This document shows positions 44,010 to 58,378 of a DNA stretch of 64,000 bases, piece after piece; positions within the stretch are counted from its first letter, which is position 1; every line of letters begins with the position of its first letter. The stretch covers positions 400,001 through 464,000 of the forward strand of contig NC_009395.2 in NCBI RefSeq assembly GCF_000002875.2, in the 5' to 3' direction. The notes beneath the pieces were generated by a model. It had not been told where the DNA came from, ran no database searches, and saw only the letters and a program-made list of their open reading frames with translations. The translations under genes were made by a program, and so were the position numbers. The DNA comes from Leishmania infantum JPCM5 (taxonomy: Eukaryota; Euglenozoa; Kinetoplastea; Trypanosomatida; Trypanosomatidae).

Positions 44010-45987
44010 GGGCAACCCGGAGAGCTGCAGAGGGATACGCCACCGCCACCACCGACGCAACGCCCTGTCGTGCCCGTGACCGCCGCAGCGATTGCCAGCA
44101 CCGTCCCACATATTTCGATTGTGCCGCGTCACCCATGGCTGCCGTACGCGGTCTAGGCAGCCGGGCGATCTCTGACGGCAAAACTCTATGCGTGTCGTCC
44201 TAGCTTCCTCGGAGCGGCGGCGCCGCGCGTTCGCAGGCGTGCTTAGCGCAAGAACGGTGGCTGGCAACGATCGTAGCAGTGGGCGTAACGCTTATGCAGA
44301 GCAGCACCGCACTGGTTCTTGATCATCCAAAGACCCGATCAACAGCAACGACACCGAAGTATCCGCTTAGGGTGGCCGTCACTACGGCGTGCCCGTTCAA
44401 GCGTGTACTTGCGAGTGTGTTCGCCATGCGTGCGGTGTTACCGGTGCGCCCTTTTCAAGTTCGCAAAAAGCTGGAAGACGAGCGCATCTTCTCTCCGTGT
44501 TCCGTGCTTCTTGTCGTCTGCGCTTGGCTGATAGTCTGTGCTGAAGCCCTCGGCACCATTCTTCGTGCCAGTAGGCACATGGAGGTGTGCGGTGGGGGGG
44601 GCGAGGATCGAGGTGGGATGGGGGTGGGTGGGGGCTCTGTAGGAGAATAAAAGCGTATAACTAGCCGTGGATGCGTGGCGCGCTGGCCGAAGGTGTGTGC
44701 GGGGTGCGATGCGCAGGAGCGGGAGGAAGGTGATTGGCGAATGACCTGCCCTGCGCAGCTCCACCTTTTCCCACCCTCTCCCATTTTTTCCTTCACAGCG
44801 GTGTGCTACGTCTCCTCCTCCTTCCCCCTTTCATGCGCACAGACGCACGAGGCGCGCACCGTTGCTCGACTGCCATGTCTGACGAATTCCACGGCACCTC
44901 TCGCGGCCCACCGCCCCCCTCACCCCTTCTCCCTGCTCACCCCGCGGACGCATGCGGGGGTTCCATACGCTGTCACAGACGAGCTCTGGATCTACTCGCT
45001 CACCTGCTCTTTCCTTTTTTTTCGATCGTTTTACCGCCTCCCTCCCTCTCTTCTCCCATACGGTGTAGTGCACAGCTTCCAAAGCATATACAGCAGTGGG
45101 CCGGGCAGGGTCCCTCCACCCACACGCAGACCGACCGACATCCACCCCCCTCCACACACACACACACACAAGGCCACCATCCTGGAAGCTTTCCTTCTGC
45201 CCACCCCTCGCTCTATTCCAAGCACATCATTCATACACACCACCATCGCGCCCGCCTCTGCATCTATCTCGCCGTTGCCCCCTCTCACCCACAGCGCAAG
45301 GCACACAGAACATCAGCAAGGGCGCAAAGGCAAGCAACAACCACATCCACACTTCACGCACCGCGCTGCCGCGACGGGAGAGGCGCACACCTGCCCTCCT
45401 CCCCTTCCTCCTCCTCATTCCATCAGTTCTCTCTCTATCTCTTGCCGCTGGTCTTCTGATTGACTCTCTGGTCTGTTCTTTCTGGTTTTTGTTTGTTGCT
45501 GCCTATTACTGGACGAGGCTTGCCGCTGCCGCTTGCGTGCGGCCCCCCTCCCCCTCCCACCGCATCTTTTACGCGTCCTCTCCTCCCCCTTTTGCTCTTA
45601 CTGGTGTGCGGGTGCTCGCTCTCTGCGCCTTTTCTCATTCCCTTCGATCGCCGTCTTTTCGGTGGTGCGCGTGGTTGGGGTTGCTGTTGTTTATAGCGTG
45701 CCCATCTCGTCCCCTTCTTCTCTTTCTGTTCTTCACGCAATCATTGCCCCCTCCCCGCAAGCACCTTCGGCCTTCTCGCCTTTTGCATGCACGCGTCAGT
45801 GCGGCACCAGCCGGTAGCCTTCCTCTTGCACCTCTGGCCATTGTGGTGCACCTACCCCTACCCCTCGGCCCCGCGCGGTGGGCAGCGGTGGTGACTTCTC
45901 CCCGCCCTGCGCCCGGGCGACTCGTTTCGTTTTCGTCGCCGCCCTTCTCTCCTCTTTCTCGCCTTTTTGTCGTTTTTTTCTTCAAGA
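44010..45987. other. Spacer before the first DHHC gene
   Basis: No credible gene. The first 0.7 kb is GC-rich and mixed, possibly remains or 3' UTR of the broken gene; the rest is strongly pyrimidine-rich. Frames across 44675-46091 are Ser/Pro/His-rich translations of CT- and CA-rich sequence. Confidence 0.6.
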
Positions 45988-47871
45988 ATGAGCTTATCGG
46001 CCGATCGATCGCCGTCGTTGCCGACCCCCGAGCACTCGCCGCGTCAGGTGAGCACGCCGCCTGCAACACCCACCACCGTGTCTGCGTTTGATGCCCCAGA
46101 GAACCAGGCGTCAAGGAGCCGACGACGTCATCGCCACCGCCACCGCAGTAGTGCCTCGGACGCGCCGACTGCGTTGTCGCACGCGCACAGGCGCAGGCAC
46201 ACACAAAAACGCAAGTCAAACTGTCGAAGCTCCGGTGTAGAAGCAGCATCCAGCGAAGAGAAGGAGGGCTCTTCAGGGAAGACAGATATCACCCGTGAGG
46301 CAACAGGGATGACGCACCACGACGACAAGACAGAGCGACAGCGCTTGGCCAGTGCGGCGGTCACACCGAATCCGCCGATCAGCAACGGAGGTTCCCGCAA
46401 ACCGAGCCTCATGCAGCCGTCCCCGCCTCAATGCGACCCACAGGTTCTTGCCCCTAGCACAACCGCCGCGACGGTGACGTGCACCTCGGTGGCTGAAGGG
46501 ACGCTGTCCCACTTTCCCAACGGTGTTGGTGTGCCGGCTCGGTGTGCGCGGCCAAGCGACGCCTCTGTGGCACAGAACAGAGGCACAGTTCTCAGCGTCA
46601 CGCCCGTGGCAGGTCTTGAGAAGTCGATTCTTACTCTCGGCGAGTATGTCAAGGGACCTGCGTGGCCGCGAATCGCCGCGACAGCGCTACCCGAGCCGCC
46701 GGAGGAGCCTTCCAGCATTTTTAGCCCCGCGTCCGTGCGGGAGGCGGAGGTCGAGGTGACCGCACACCGACAGCGGGGCGGGGTCGGCAACCATCTCCCC
46801 TCTGAGACTGGTGCCACTGCACCGATCGGTGTGAGCGTTGGCGAGGGTGGCACGTCGCGTCTGCCGTGCGCCCATCTGCATCCCGCTGACGTGGATCTCC
46901 CCATCGCGGAGGAAATGGAGGTGGCAGAGAAGCACCGGTACGGCGATGAGCGAGAGGACGCCTTTTTCACGAGCGGCAGCGCTTGGGATGGTGAAGAGCG
47001 CATGCGTGGAGCTTCTCTGCACCGCGCCGAGGAGGATGCAGGTGACGGTTGGGAAAGTGAGGACTGGGTTGACGACAACCGCAAGATTCCTCGCTCAGAG
47101 GAGCCGTGCTGCTCGCTGTGCGTGAACGTCAGCGAAGAACCCGATAGCTGGCGTCACAGTCAACCACGTCGCCACGCCTTCGAGCGCCCGCTGCACTCGA
47201 TGCAGGTGATGGCGTTCGTCTTTGAGCTGGTGCTGATAGGCCTTTTCTGGTCTAGCGTCTTCATGGGGTACATCATGCTTTACACCCAGGACAAGCAGGA
47301 CTGCCTGGCTGAGATGGTCATCTTCGCTATCCTCGTGCTTGCCGGCATGGTGTGGCTCTACACGTCCTTAATCCTAATCTCCTTCAAGGACTGCACGGAC
47401 CGCAGCAACTCGGGTGAGATGTGCATGTTCTGTCGCCGTCGCACGCATGTGGACTCCAAGCACTGCAAGGCGTGCAACAAGTGCGTGGAGGGATTCGACC
47501 ACCACTGCAAGTGGCTGAACGTGTGCGTCGGCACGAAGAACTACCAACTCTTCTTCTCCTTCGTGTCCGCCGCCGTGTGCGTGACTCTGACTGGCTTTCT
47601 GGGCGGCGTGACATACCTGGCGCGGTGGTGGCATGTGCTGGCGGAGCGCCACAGCGCCTACTTTCGCGCGGGCCCGATTGTCATGTGCACGTTAATGGTC
47701 GTGGGCATCGGCCCGATGGCGCACCTGCTCTTGTTCCACAGCTACCTCTGCATCGTTGGCAAGACGACGTATCAGCACATTCTTGAAAAGCGCAAGCGTA
47801 CTGTGGAGTTCCCCAGCGGTGAAACGGAGGAGCGGTTTCGCAAGAAGCGACGGCTGCCGTGCGGCTGTTGA
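45988..47871 (+). CDS. DHHC-type palmitoyltransferase (copy 1)
   Basis: 627 residues from ATG 45988; the frame begins earlier only with TTG. Residues 1-380 are a polar, probably disordered N-terminal extension. Hydrophobic segments lie at about 406-430 and 441-464. They are followed by the Cys-rich domain (478-530) with CMFCRRRTHVDSKHC and the catalytic DHHC motif at 504-507. Two more membrane segments follow at about 521-548 and 561-586. The order TM-TM-DHHC-TM-TM is the standard topology, with the active site on the cytosolic face. TTYQ after the fourth segment corresponds to the TTxE motif. The enzyme transfers palmitate from CoA to cysteines of target proteins. The C-terminus is CGC. The next gene is a paralogue with blocks of almost identical DNA. 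Confidence 0.93.
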   Translation: MSLSADRSPSLPTPEHSPRQVSTPPATPTTVSAFDAPENQASRSRRRHRHRHRSSASDAPTALSHAHRRRHTQKRKSNCRSSGVEAASSEEKEGSSGKTDITREATGMTHHDDKTERQRLASAAVTPNPPISNGGSRKPSLMQPSPPQCDPQVLAPSTTAATVTCTSVAEGTLSHFPNGVGVPARCARPSDASVAQNRGTVLSVTPVAGLEKSILTLGEYVKGPAWPRIAATALPEPPEEPSSIFSPASVREAEVEVTAHRQRGGVGNHLPSETGATAPIGVSVGEGGTSRLPCAHLHPADVDLPIAEEMEVAEKHRYGDEREDAFFTSGSAWDGEERMRGASLHRAEEDAGDGWESEDWVDDNRKIPRSEEPCCSLCVNVSEEPDSWRHSQPRRHAFERPLHSMQVMAFVFELVLIGLFWSSVFMGYIMLYTQDKQDCLAEMVIFAILVLAGMVWLYTSLILISFKDCTDRSNSGEMCMFCRRRTHVDSKHCKACNKCVEGFDHHCKWLNVCVGTKNYQLFFSFVSAAVCVTLTGFLGGVTYLARWWHVLAERHSAYFRAGPIVMCTLMVVGIGPMAHLLLFHSYLCIVGKTTYQHILEKRKRTVEFPSGETEERFRKKRRLPCGC

Positions 47872-49838
47872 GCCGGTAGCGGACAAGGTGAGTGCGCGCA
47901 CGACCCCCCTCCTTACCCCCTCTTATTTCTAGTTCTCTCCTTCCACGGACAAGAACAGCGACAAGAAAAACAGCATCATCTCCAGCGATACCACTGACAA
48001 GCGCACTCTTCTGCGTTCTTACGGCGTCTTTGCCCGCGCGCGCGTGGTCTCTGCTCCTCTTCGCTACGCCCTGCATCTGCAATACCCTTGCCATGTAAGG
48101 CTGTCTCTCTGTCTGCCTGTCCTTCTCTGTGTATGTGTCTGTCTGTCTGTGTGTGTGGGGGGGGGGGTGGAGGAAGAGCACGCATGCATGCACGCGCGAA
48201 CCAACGCGCAACACCGCGTATAGTAGAGGCAGAGTTGCTGCACCGCATATTTTTCCTTTCTGTTGTGCGTTCTTGTCTCGCCACCATCCACATGTAGAAA
48301 ACAGCGCCATGTATTGTGCTCGTTGGATGCCCCCCTCCCCCTCCTCCTCCTCCCACCGTCTCTTCTCGTACTCCCCAAAGGACCTTCAAGTCTGGGCAAG
48401 CAGTGCTGGCGGCTTGGTTGTGCCCCTCCCCTCCCCTCCCCTTCCTCCTTTTCTTTGCTTCCACGGCTCTTTTCTGCGCCGGTGTTCCCTCACCTGCTTT
48501 CGGGCAGCACAGCTGAAGAACGTCGTTTTCTTCTGGTGTGGCGTGTGGGCACGTGTGTGTGTGCTCTCATTCGCATGCATGCGAACGCGCGTAAGGCGGT
48601 CATTTTTTTTGTTTGGTGGGGGAGGGAGGGACGGAGGGAGGCGTGGTGGTGGTGGATGCGTGTGTCGTTTTGTTGCTCTTCTTGCTTGCCGTCTCTTTCT
48701 CCTCACGCTAGACAGGTGTGCGCCGACCAGCGCTCACACGCTCGACAGAAGTGTCACGACGGGTGGCCTCTCTCGCTCTATGTCTGTTCACGCAGATTTA
48801 TATATCTATCTATATCTATTTACATGTCTTTTTTTTTGGCGGCTGTTGTAGCAGACGTGACGGCGGTGACGTTTTCGATGTGCATATCGAAAAAAAAAAC
48901 TTTTTTTTTGGAGAGATATGGAGCTGACATCAGCGGTTTGTGCTGTTCTGCGCTGCGCCTGCGCGGGCGCGTCAACAAGCTTGCTGCTATGAGAGTACGG
49001 GCATTCACCGTCGATGTACCACGCACACATGCACACGCCTTGATTACGCGTACGTATTCGCGCACCTGCACACAGAGAATTACAGCTCATCCAAAGGAAC
49101 TCTCCCAGAAGTAAAGAAAAATACAACCGTTCGGAGGTGACTCGCCCGTGCAACGCGTGCACAACCGCTCGTCATGTCTCTCTACAGACGACAATACCAG
49201 CCCGTCCATGACACGGGGAAGCAGACGTGCTGCGAGACCACGGCCACCGAAGAATAGGGGGAGGAGGCAGCGAGGACGTGAGTGGGCCCCTGTGAAAGAG
49301 ACCCAGGAGCTATGCGAATGCGCGTCGCCGTCGTCCAGAGGACGAAAAGAGAAAAGCTCGAAGAGGTTCCCGGCGTCCTTGCACCTCCTTCTGTCTGCTC
49401 ACTTCGCTGCATAATCCACGACTGCACATGTCGATGCGAGCTCTTGCCGTGTGGGCGGCGAGGAAGAACCTCTCGTGCTCGTGCGCGGGCATAGGCTTGT
49501 GATGGTATCGACCGTCGCTGGTGGCGTTCGTGTGGGTCTTTTCGCAGCTTCCCCTCCCCCCCGCCCCCTGACCGTGTCTCGTCGAAAGCGCTTCCTCTCC
49601 ACTGGGTCTCCCTCTCCTCCCCCGTTGCCGTTCTCTTACTCTTCGCCTTCTTTTCTTCCTGCACGGTGTCCACCCCAGGCACACACACGCCTCACTGGCA
49701 CGCACAGATATCACCCATCCACACGCGTTTTTTTTTCCCGCGAATCGCAGGGCATATAAAGAGAGACGCCCCATCGAGCTTCGCCGGCGCATTCTCGCTT
49801 GTTTTTTTTTCGTTCCGTGTAGCTTGCGGAGACTCGAA
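47872..49838. other. Spacer between the two DHHC genes
   Basis: About 2 kb, no gene seen. Pyrimidine-rich with GT-rich tracts and a G10 run near 48158. Apart from the coding blocks, I did not find obvious similarity between the spacers of the two paralogues. Confidence 0.6.
49798..49822 (+). promoter_or_regulatory. Predicted trans-splice acceptor for DHHC copy 2
   Basis: A T-rich tract is followed by AG at 49821-49822, leaving a 16-base 5' UTR before ATG 49839. AG at 49749-49750 is an alternative. Confidence 0.5.
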
Positions 49839-51236
49839 ATGAGTGCCGCCGGAGATCTAGTACCCGTCTCCGGAAAGGCAGCGACGGATGCACATGTTGC
49901 GCCCGCCACGGACAGGACACCTCAGCTGCCACATGAGGCTACCGGCAGCCGGCTACCGGCGCATCCCGTGCGCGAACGCTCCCTCCGCGGCCATGGAGAT
50001 GCGCTATACGGCTCATCGCCTAAGCACGCGCCGCTGCAGACGCCTTCGTCTCCAAGAGGCCGTGACACTCCACAGGCATCGCCCGCAGAAAAGGGGCACG
50101 GCCCTGCGTCTGTCTGTCAAGGGGAGGAGTTGGAGGCGGAGAGTGTCGTGTTTGCAGACGCACAGCACCGCCGCACGCGTTTCACGGATGCCAGCGCGAG
50201 CGCCGCGCTGCTGGGCTGCGTTGACCTCGGCTTCGTGGATGCGGAGCGTGTCGTAGATGAGGAGATGGACGTGGCGAGCCGAAGCAAGCTCGACGAGGCG
50301 AGCGGCGGCAGTATCAAGGGCAATGCCGTCTTCGAGGCGAGCGGCAGGCATGATGCCTGTGCTGTGGCAAACGTGCTGGCACCGACGCCAAAGATCGATG
50401 CCGCCGGAGGAAATGTGGTTGAGGTCGACCACGGCGCCGCTGACAGCGACCACGGCTTCGAGTCTCGCTCAGAGCAGCCGCTGGCCTCGTGCTGTGTGGA
50501 CACGCGTCGTTACCCCGACAGCTGGCGACATACACGGCCGCGGCGCTATGCCTTTGAGCGACCGCTGCACTCCTACCAGATTGCCGGCCAGATGTACTGC
50601 CTGGTGGTCATCATATTGTTTTGGTCTAGCGTGTTTGCAGCCTACGTGCTGCTCTACACCCAGGACAAGCAGGACTGCCTGGCTGAACTCGTGGCATTCT
50701 CGACGCTCTTCGGAGCGGGCGTCGTGTGCGTGTACATGTTCTTTTTCTGGCTCTCTTTCAAGGACTGCACGGACCGCAGCAACTCGGGTGAGCTGTGCAT
50801 GTTCTGCCGCCGTCGCACGCATGTGGACTCCAAGCACTGCAAGGCGTGCAACAAGTGCGTGGAGGGATTCGACCACCACTGCAAGTGGCTGAACGTGTGC
50901 GTCGGGAGGGAGAACTATATCGCTTTTTTCTGCTTCGTGAGCGGAAGCGTGTTCACCAGCTTCACAACTCTTGGCAGCGTCATCTGCTTGCTTGCGCGGT
51001 GGTGGCATGTGCTGGCGGAGCGCCACAGCGCCTACTTTCGCGCGGGCCCGGTTGTGCTGTGCATCGTGCTCCTCGTCGGCATCGTTCCCATTGTGCACTT
51101 GTTCGGATTTCACATCTACTTGCATTTTATACTGAGGACGACAACGTATCAGCACATTGTAGGCAAGCGCGAGGAGACCTTCCAGATCCCGGCCGAGGAG
51201 GCAGCCCCAAAGAAGACAAGCTGTTGCTGCTGCTAG
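49839..51236 (+). CDS. DHHC-type palmitoyltransferase (copy 2)
   Basis: 465 residues from ATG 49839, the first ATG after the splice acceptor; the open frame starts at TTG 49824. The polar N-terminal extension (about 220 residues) is shorter than in copy 1 and not alignable by eye. Two membrane segments come next. The Cys-rich domain has the same CMFCRRRTHVDSKHC motif, DHHC is at 345-348, two more membrane segments follow, and TTYQH follows the last. Topology and role are as for copy 1: S-acylation of membrane-associated proteins in the endomembrane system or plasma membrane. The protein ends in KKTSCCCC, a cysteine tail that could itself be lipid-modified. The tandem position shows local duplication. 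The membrane segments have diverged, while the catalytic core is almost identical in DNA. Confidence 0.93.
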   Translation: MSAAGDLVPVSGKAATDAHVAPATDRTPQLPHEATGSRLPAHPVRERSLRGHGDALYGSSPKHAPLQTPSSPRGRDTPQASPAEKGHGPASVCQGEELEAESVVFADAQHRRTRFTDASASAALLGCVDLGFVDAERVVDEEMDVASRSKLDEASGGSIKGNAVFEASGRHDACAVANVLAPTPKIDAAGGNVVEVDHGAADSDHGFESRSEQPLASCCVDTRRYPDSWRHTRPRRYAFERPLHSYQIAGQMYCLVVIILFWSSVFAAYVLLYTQDKQDCLAELVAFSTLFGAGVVCVYMFFFWLSFKDCTDRSNSGELCMFCRRRTHVDSKHCKACNKCVEGFDHHCKWLNVCVGRENYIAFFCFVSGSVFTSFTTLGSVICLLARWWHVLAERHSAYFRAGPVVLCIVLLVGIVPIVHLFGFHIYLHFILRTTTYQHIVGKREETFQIPAEEAAPKKTSCCCC

Positions 51237-55135
<3,899 letters not shown>

Positions 55136-55790
55136 AGCGAGGACGCGGGTCGGAAACGCAAGCCGATGAAAACCCGAGAGAGACGGAGACGGCGCTGAGA
55201 GCACGTGCGTGTGTGTCGGTGTGATCGCCGTTTGTTGTTGTCGCTTCTCTGTGGGGAGGGAGGGGGGGGCTCAACAGCCAGAACAGCGGCCAAGCATCCA
55301 TGGCGATGTCGTTCTGTGATACGCGTGCACAAGTGCGCGCCCGCTTTTTTTTTTCGTGTCTGCACCGCTGTGAGCCGAGTCGAGTTGCCGGCACCACACA
55401 CACACACACACCTAGAGGGAGAATGTGGCAAGGCAAGAAGCAAGCAGGTGAGGTTTACGCGGTGACCTGGCACAGTTCACGCACGCAGAGAGGCACCCGA
55501 AGCCGATGGACATGTGAGCCGCACGATGCACATGTATATACATACGTATCTCCATGGAGCGAGCGAGCGAAACGGATGCGGCGGTGCTGCGGTGGAAGGC
55601 AAGACGAAGAGATGTGAAAAAAATGCAGGGAGGAAAAGCACAACCACAGACGACGCCTGTGCAGAGAGCGCCTGAGCTTGAGGAAAGCGATGCGAATGCG
55701 CATAAGTATACCTGTATGGACATGTGTGTCTGCGGCATGCCTGCATGCACATCAGCTGCAGCACCACTGGAGAGAGGACAAGAGTAACGG

Positions 55791-55825
<35 letters not shown>

Positions 55826-55826
55826 C
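55791..55826 (+). repeat. (AC)n microsatellite with one interruption
   Basis: AC dinucleotide run with one CAA interruption, in the presumed 3' UTR of CYP51. Seen directly. Confidence 0.85.
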
Positions 55827-57783
55827 GACGACACACGCACGAGCGGGCACGCGAGGAGGCGAGCCACCGAAAAAAAAAAAATAGCAGCAGCTCCAAAAGA
55901 GGCGGAGGAAACTGAGCACTGACCCGTAACACCGCCCTCCCACTTTGCGGCGGACTGCGACGTCGTTGGAGGGTGAAAGGTGGTAGTGGTGGTGGTGGGT
56001 GAGAGCGCCGCGCCGCGAGGGAGATGCCAACGAGTGAGCAAGGGTGAGGGAGACGAATCGACGCGTAACGTTGGCAGCCTGCATACATGCACACGAAAAC
56101 TGACTGTTACCGCACCGTCGCCAATATATGACGAGCACACGCGCAGAGCGCACTCATTCCCACCTAATCACCGTGCCACGCAGAGAGCTACACATCCACA
56201 GGCGGGGGGGGGTGCATTTTGTTTTCTTCTTTTCGCCGTTGTCAGCGGTGAGGACTCCTCTGCTGCTGTTGCGCCCTTCAGGTACAGGAGTAGCGAAGAG
56301 CGAGACAAGAGGTTGATGGTGAGAAGGTGCTGTTCATAGCCCCTCTGGCTGCCTTCTCTTTTCTCGTTCTTTGTGACCTCTCCACCGTGTATCGCCAACG
56401 AGCTCCTCACGCACGCCAAGCGCGTTCGTGCGCACCCTGTAAGTCTTAGTGATACGTGTGGCATGCAGTTTGCCTTGCGCGCTCCCGCTAATGCGCGCGT
56501 GCACTCTTCTTCTTGCAACCCCGCTCCCCCCGCCCATATTCTTCTTTGCCGTTCCTCTGCAAACCCGGTAGACACGGAACGTTTTTGCTCTGGTCCCTTA
56601 GGCTTACCTCAGACCTTATCGGAAGATCGTTGCATGCATGTATGCATGCATGTGTGCGACAGCGCAATATGCGATGGCTTCATCGCTGCCTTGCGGGTAC
56701 CTCTCGCTGTTATATATATTTATTTCACTTGCCTTCCTTCCCCTTGCCTATGGACGAAGCTTGACCGGCATCTGCGCCCCGCCCATCCTTCAACTCTCCT
56801 ACTGTCTCTCACTCCATGTCTTTTGCTCTCTCCGTGCGTGTGTGTTGGCATGTTGCATCGGCGGCGCATTTTCAACCCCCCCTTCCCCTTCGTCTCTCTC
56901 GCTCTATCCGTCTGCGGAGTGCTCGAGCCTGTCTTGCCCTTCGCCTGGCAATGCGTTTGCGCGCGTGAGCGTGAGTGTCCCTCCGGCTCTTCTCCTATTC
57001 TGTCCTCTCCTCCTCTCTCTGCAGGTGCGTTTCTTTCTTGGTGTGCTGTCGCGCACGTCTTTGGTCTCCGTCTCTCTGTTGCGATGATGTCCTTGACGCT
57101 GTTGTGGATGATGTCGATGATCCTTCTCGTTGTTTTAGCGGCGAACGCCCTTCCCCCACCCTCCCCGGCACAAAAAGAAAAACGAAGGGAAAAGCAGACA
57201 AATGTGTGCGAGACGACGAAAACGAGCAGTGATGCGGCAGCGGTCAAGTACGGCGTACGCCAGTCGTTGCGGAACAGAGAGTCGGGGGGCGCGCGAAGGC
57301 GAAGGGGGTCCCGCACGCGTTGTCTTGCGCTCTTTCATTTTCCATCGCTTCCTTCGCTCTCTCTCTATCCTCTCCTGCCTGCGCCTGCTCTCGTCTTTCG
57401 CGCGGCGGGGATGCGGTGCAGGAACGCCGGCTTAAAGAAACGGCGGCAGCAACACGTGCCACATCCAGTTATGTTAGGCGCTGCGCTTCACGGTCAGAGC
57501 TCCTGTGCACCGTGCGGCTCCCGTCGTTGAAAGATTCGGTCTATGTTTTCTTTCTCTTTTTTGGAAAAGGATAGATGCGCACAGAGAAAGAGGTCAACCG
57601 CGAGTGCGCTCTCGCAGCCGGCCTCCACGTCGCTAGAGCGTGCCGTCATCTTCTCATTATGTCCTCACCCGCTGCGCTACACTGTGTGGCGCATGCGTTT
57701 ACCCCTCTAGCCGTGGAGGCCCCCTCTATCAGGGTTACGCAGCTGTGCGGCGCCTCGCTGTTTTGTCTGATAACCGAAAACAT

Positions 57784-57919
57784 TCTCCACCTCTTTTCTC
57801 TCGTCCTTTCTTTCCTCTCACGCGTGCTGTGCGCCACTCCCACACGCATCGCGCTGCTGCTCCGTGCATCCCTCACGCTCGTCTCCTCTCTGTGACCCCC
57901 GCCCGCCGCGCGCCGACAG
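57784..57919 (+). promoter_or_regulatory. Predicted trans-splice acceptor of eL28 copy 1
   Basis: A polypyrimidine tract at about 57784-57821 is followed by sequence without any AG until 57918-57919. This gives a 15-base 5' UTR. The same arrangement occurs in copy 2, with AG at 61658-61659. Confidence 0.6.
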
Positions 57920-57934
57920 AACTGCGCACGAATC

Positions 57935-58378
57935 ATGTCGCACTCTGTCGATCTCCAGTGGATCCTGGTCCGCCAGAACAGCCGCTTCCTGCAGAAGCGC
58001 GGCGGCATTCGCATGAGCAACGACCCGTTCAACAACAACGGCAACTGGACGAAGCGCCACTGCGGCTTCCTGAACGAGAAGGCTGCTGTTGTGAAGCCGG
58101 CGAAGGGTGGTGCGATCTGCGTGACGGTGAAGGACGGCAGCAGCAACAACAAACCGAGGCAGACGTACAGGAAGACCGTGCATGCTGCTGGCGTGAGGGC
58201 GTCGGACGTGAGCCGTGCCGTGGCTGCTGTGCGTCCGGACCTCGCGGACGTGTCGTTCCGCCGCGCGCGCCGCATGGCCTGCATTGCGAGCCGCACGGCG
58301 AAGGTGGCTGCTGCGCGCAAGGCCCGCTCCGAGAAGATCAAGTTTTCACGCAAGTCCGTGCGCGCGAAGCGCCACTAG
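57935..58378 (+). CDS. RPL28: 60S ribosomal protein L28 (eL28), copy 1
   Basis: 147 residues, basic, the usual size for eL28. It starts with SVDLQWILVRQNSRFL, which fits the eukaryotic eL28 N-terminus (short strand then W-x-hydrophobic-hydrophobic-R-x-NS). It also contains NDPFNNNG and the Lys/Arg-rich C-terminal tail ending KRH. It is a structural protein of the large ribosomal subunit, specific to eukaryotes. The ATG is 15 bases after the predicted splice acceptor. The second copy at 61675 encodes the same protein and lies in the same direct repeat. Duplicated ribosomal protein genes are common in trypanosomatids and raise mRNA dose in the absence of gene-specific promoters. Confidence 0.95.
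   Translation: MSHSVDLQWILVRQNSRFLQKRGGIRMSNDPFNNNGNWTKRHCGFLNEKAAVVKPAKGGAICVTVKDGSSNNKPRQTYRKTVHAAGVRASDVSRAVAAVRPDLADVSFRRARRMACIASRTAKVAAARKARSEKIKFSRKSVRAKRH

Larger units (their letters stand above)
55136..57934. other. Spacer between CYP51 and the first eL28 gene
   Basis: About 2.8 kb without a credible gene. The first 1.2 kb is purine/CA-rich (3' UTR of CYP51), the rest pyrimidine-rich. From 57784 on it is part of the direct repeat shared with the second eL28 locus. A 385-codon frame from 56373 is not protein-like. Confidence 0.6.

Noticed and set aside
56373..57530. 385-codon frame upstream of eL28 copy 1
   Set aside because: Low-complexity Ser/Leu/Arg translation of spacer sequence without any recognisable or ordered segment.
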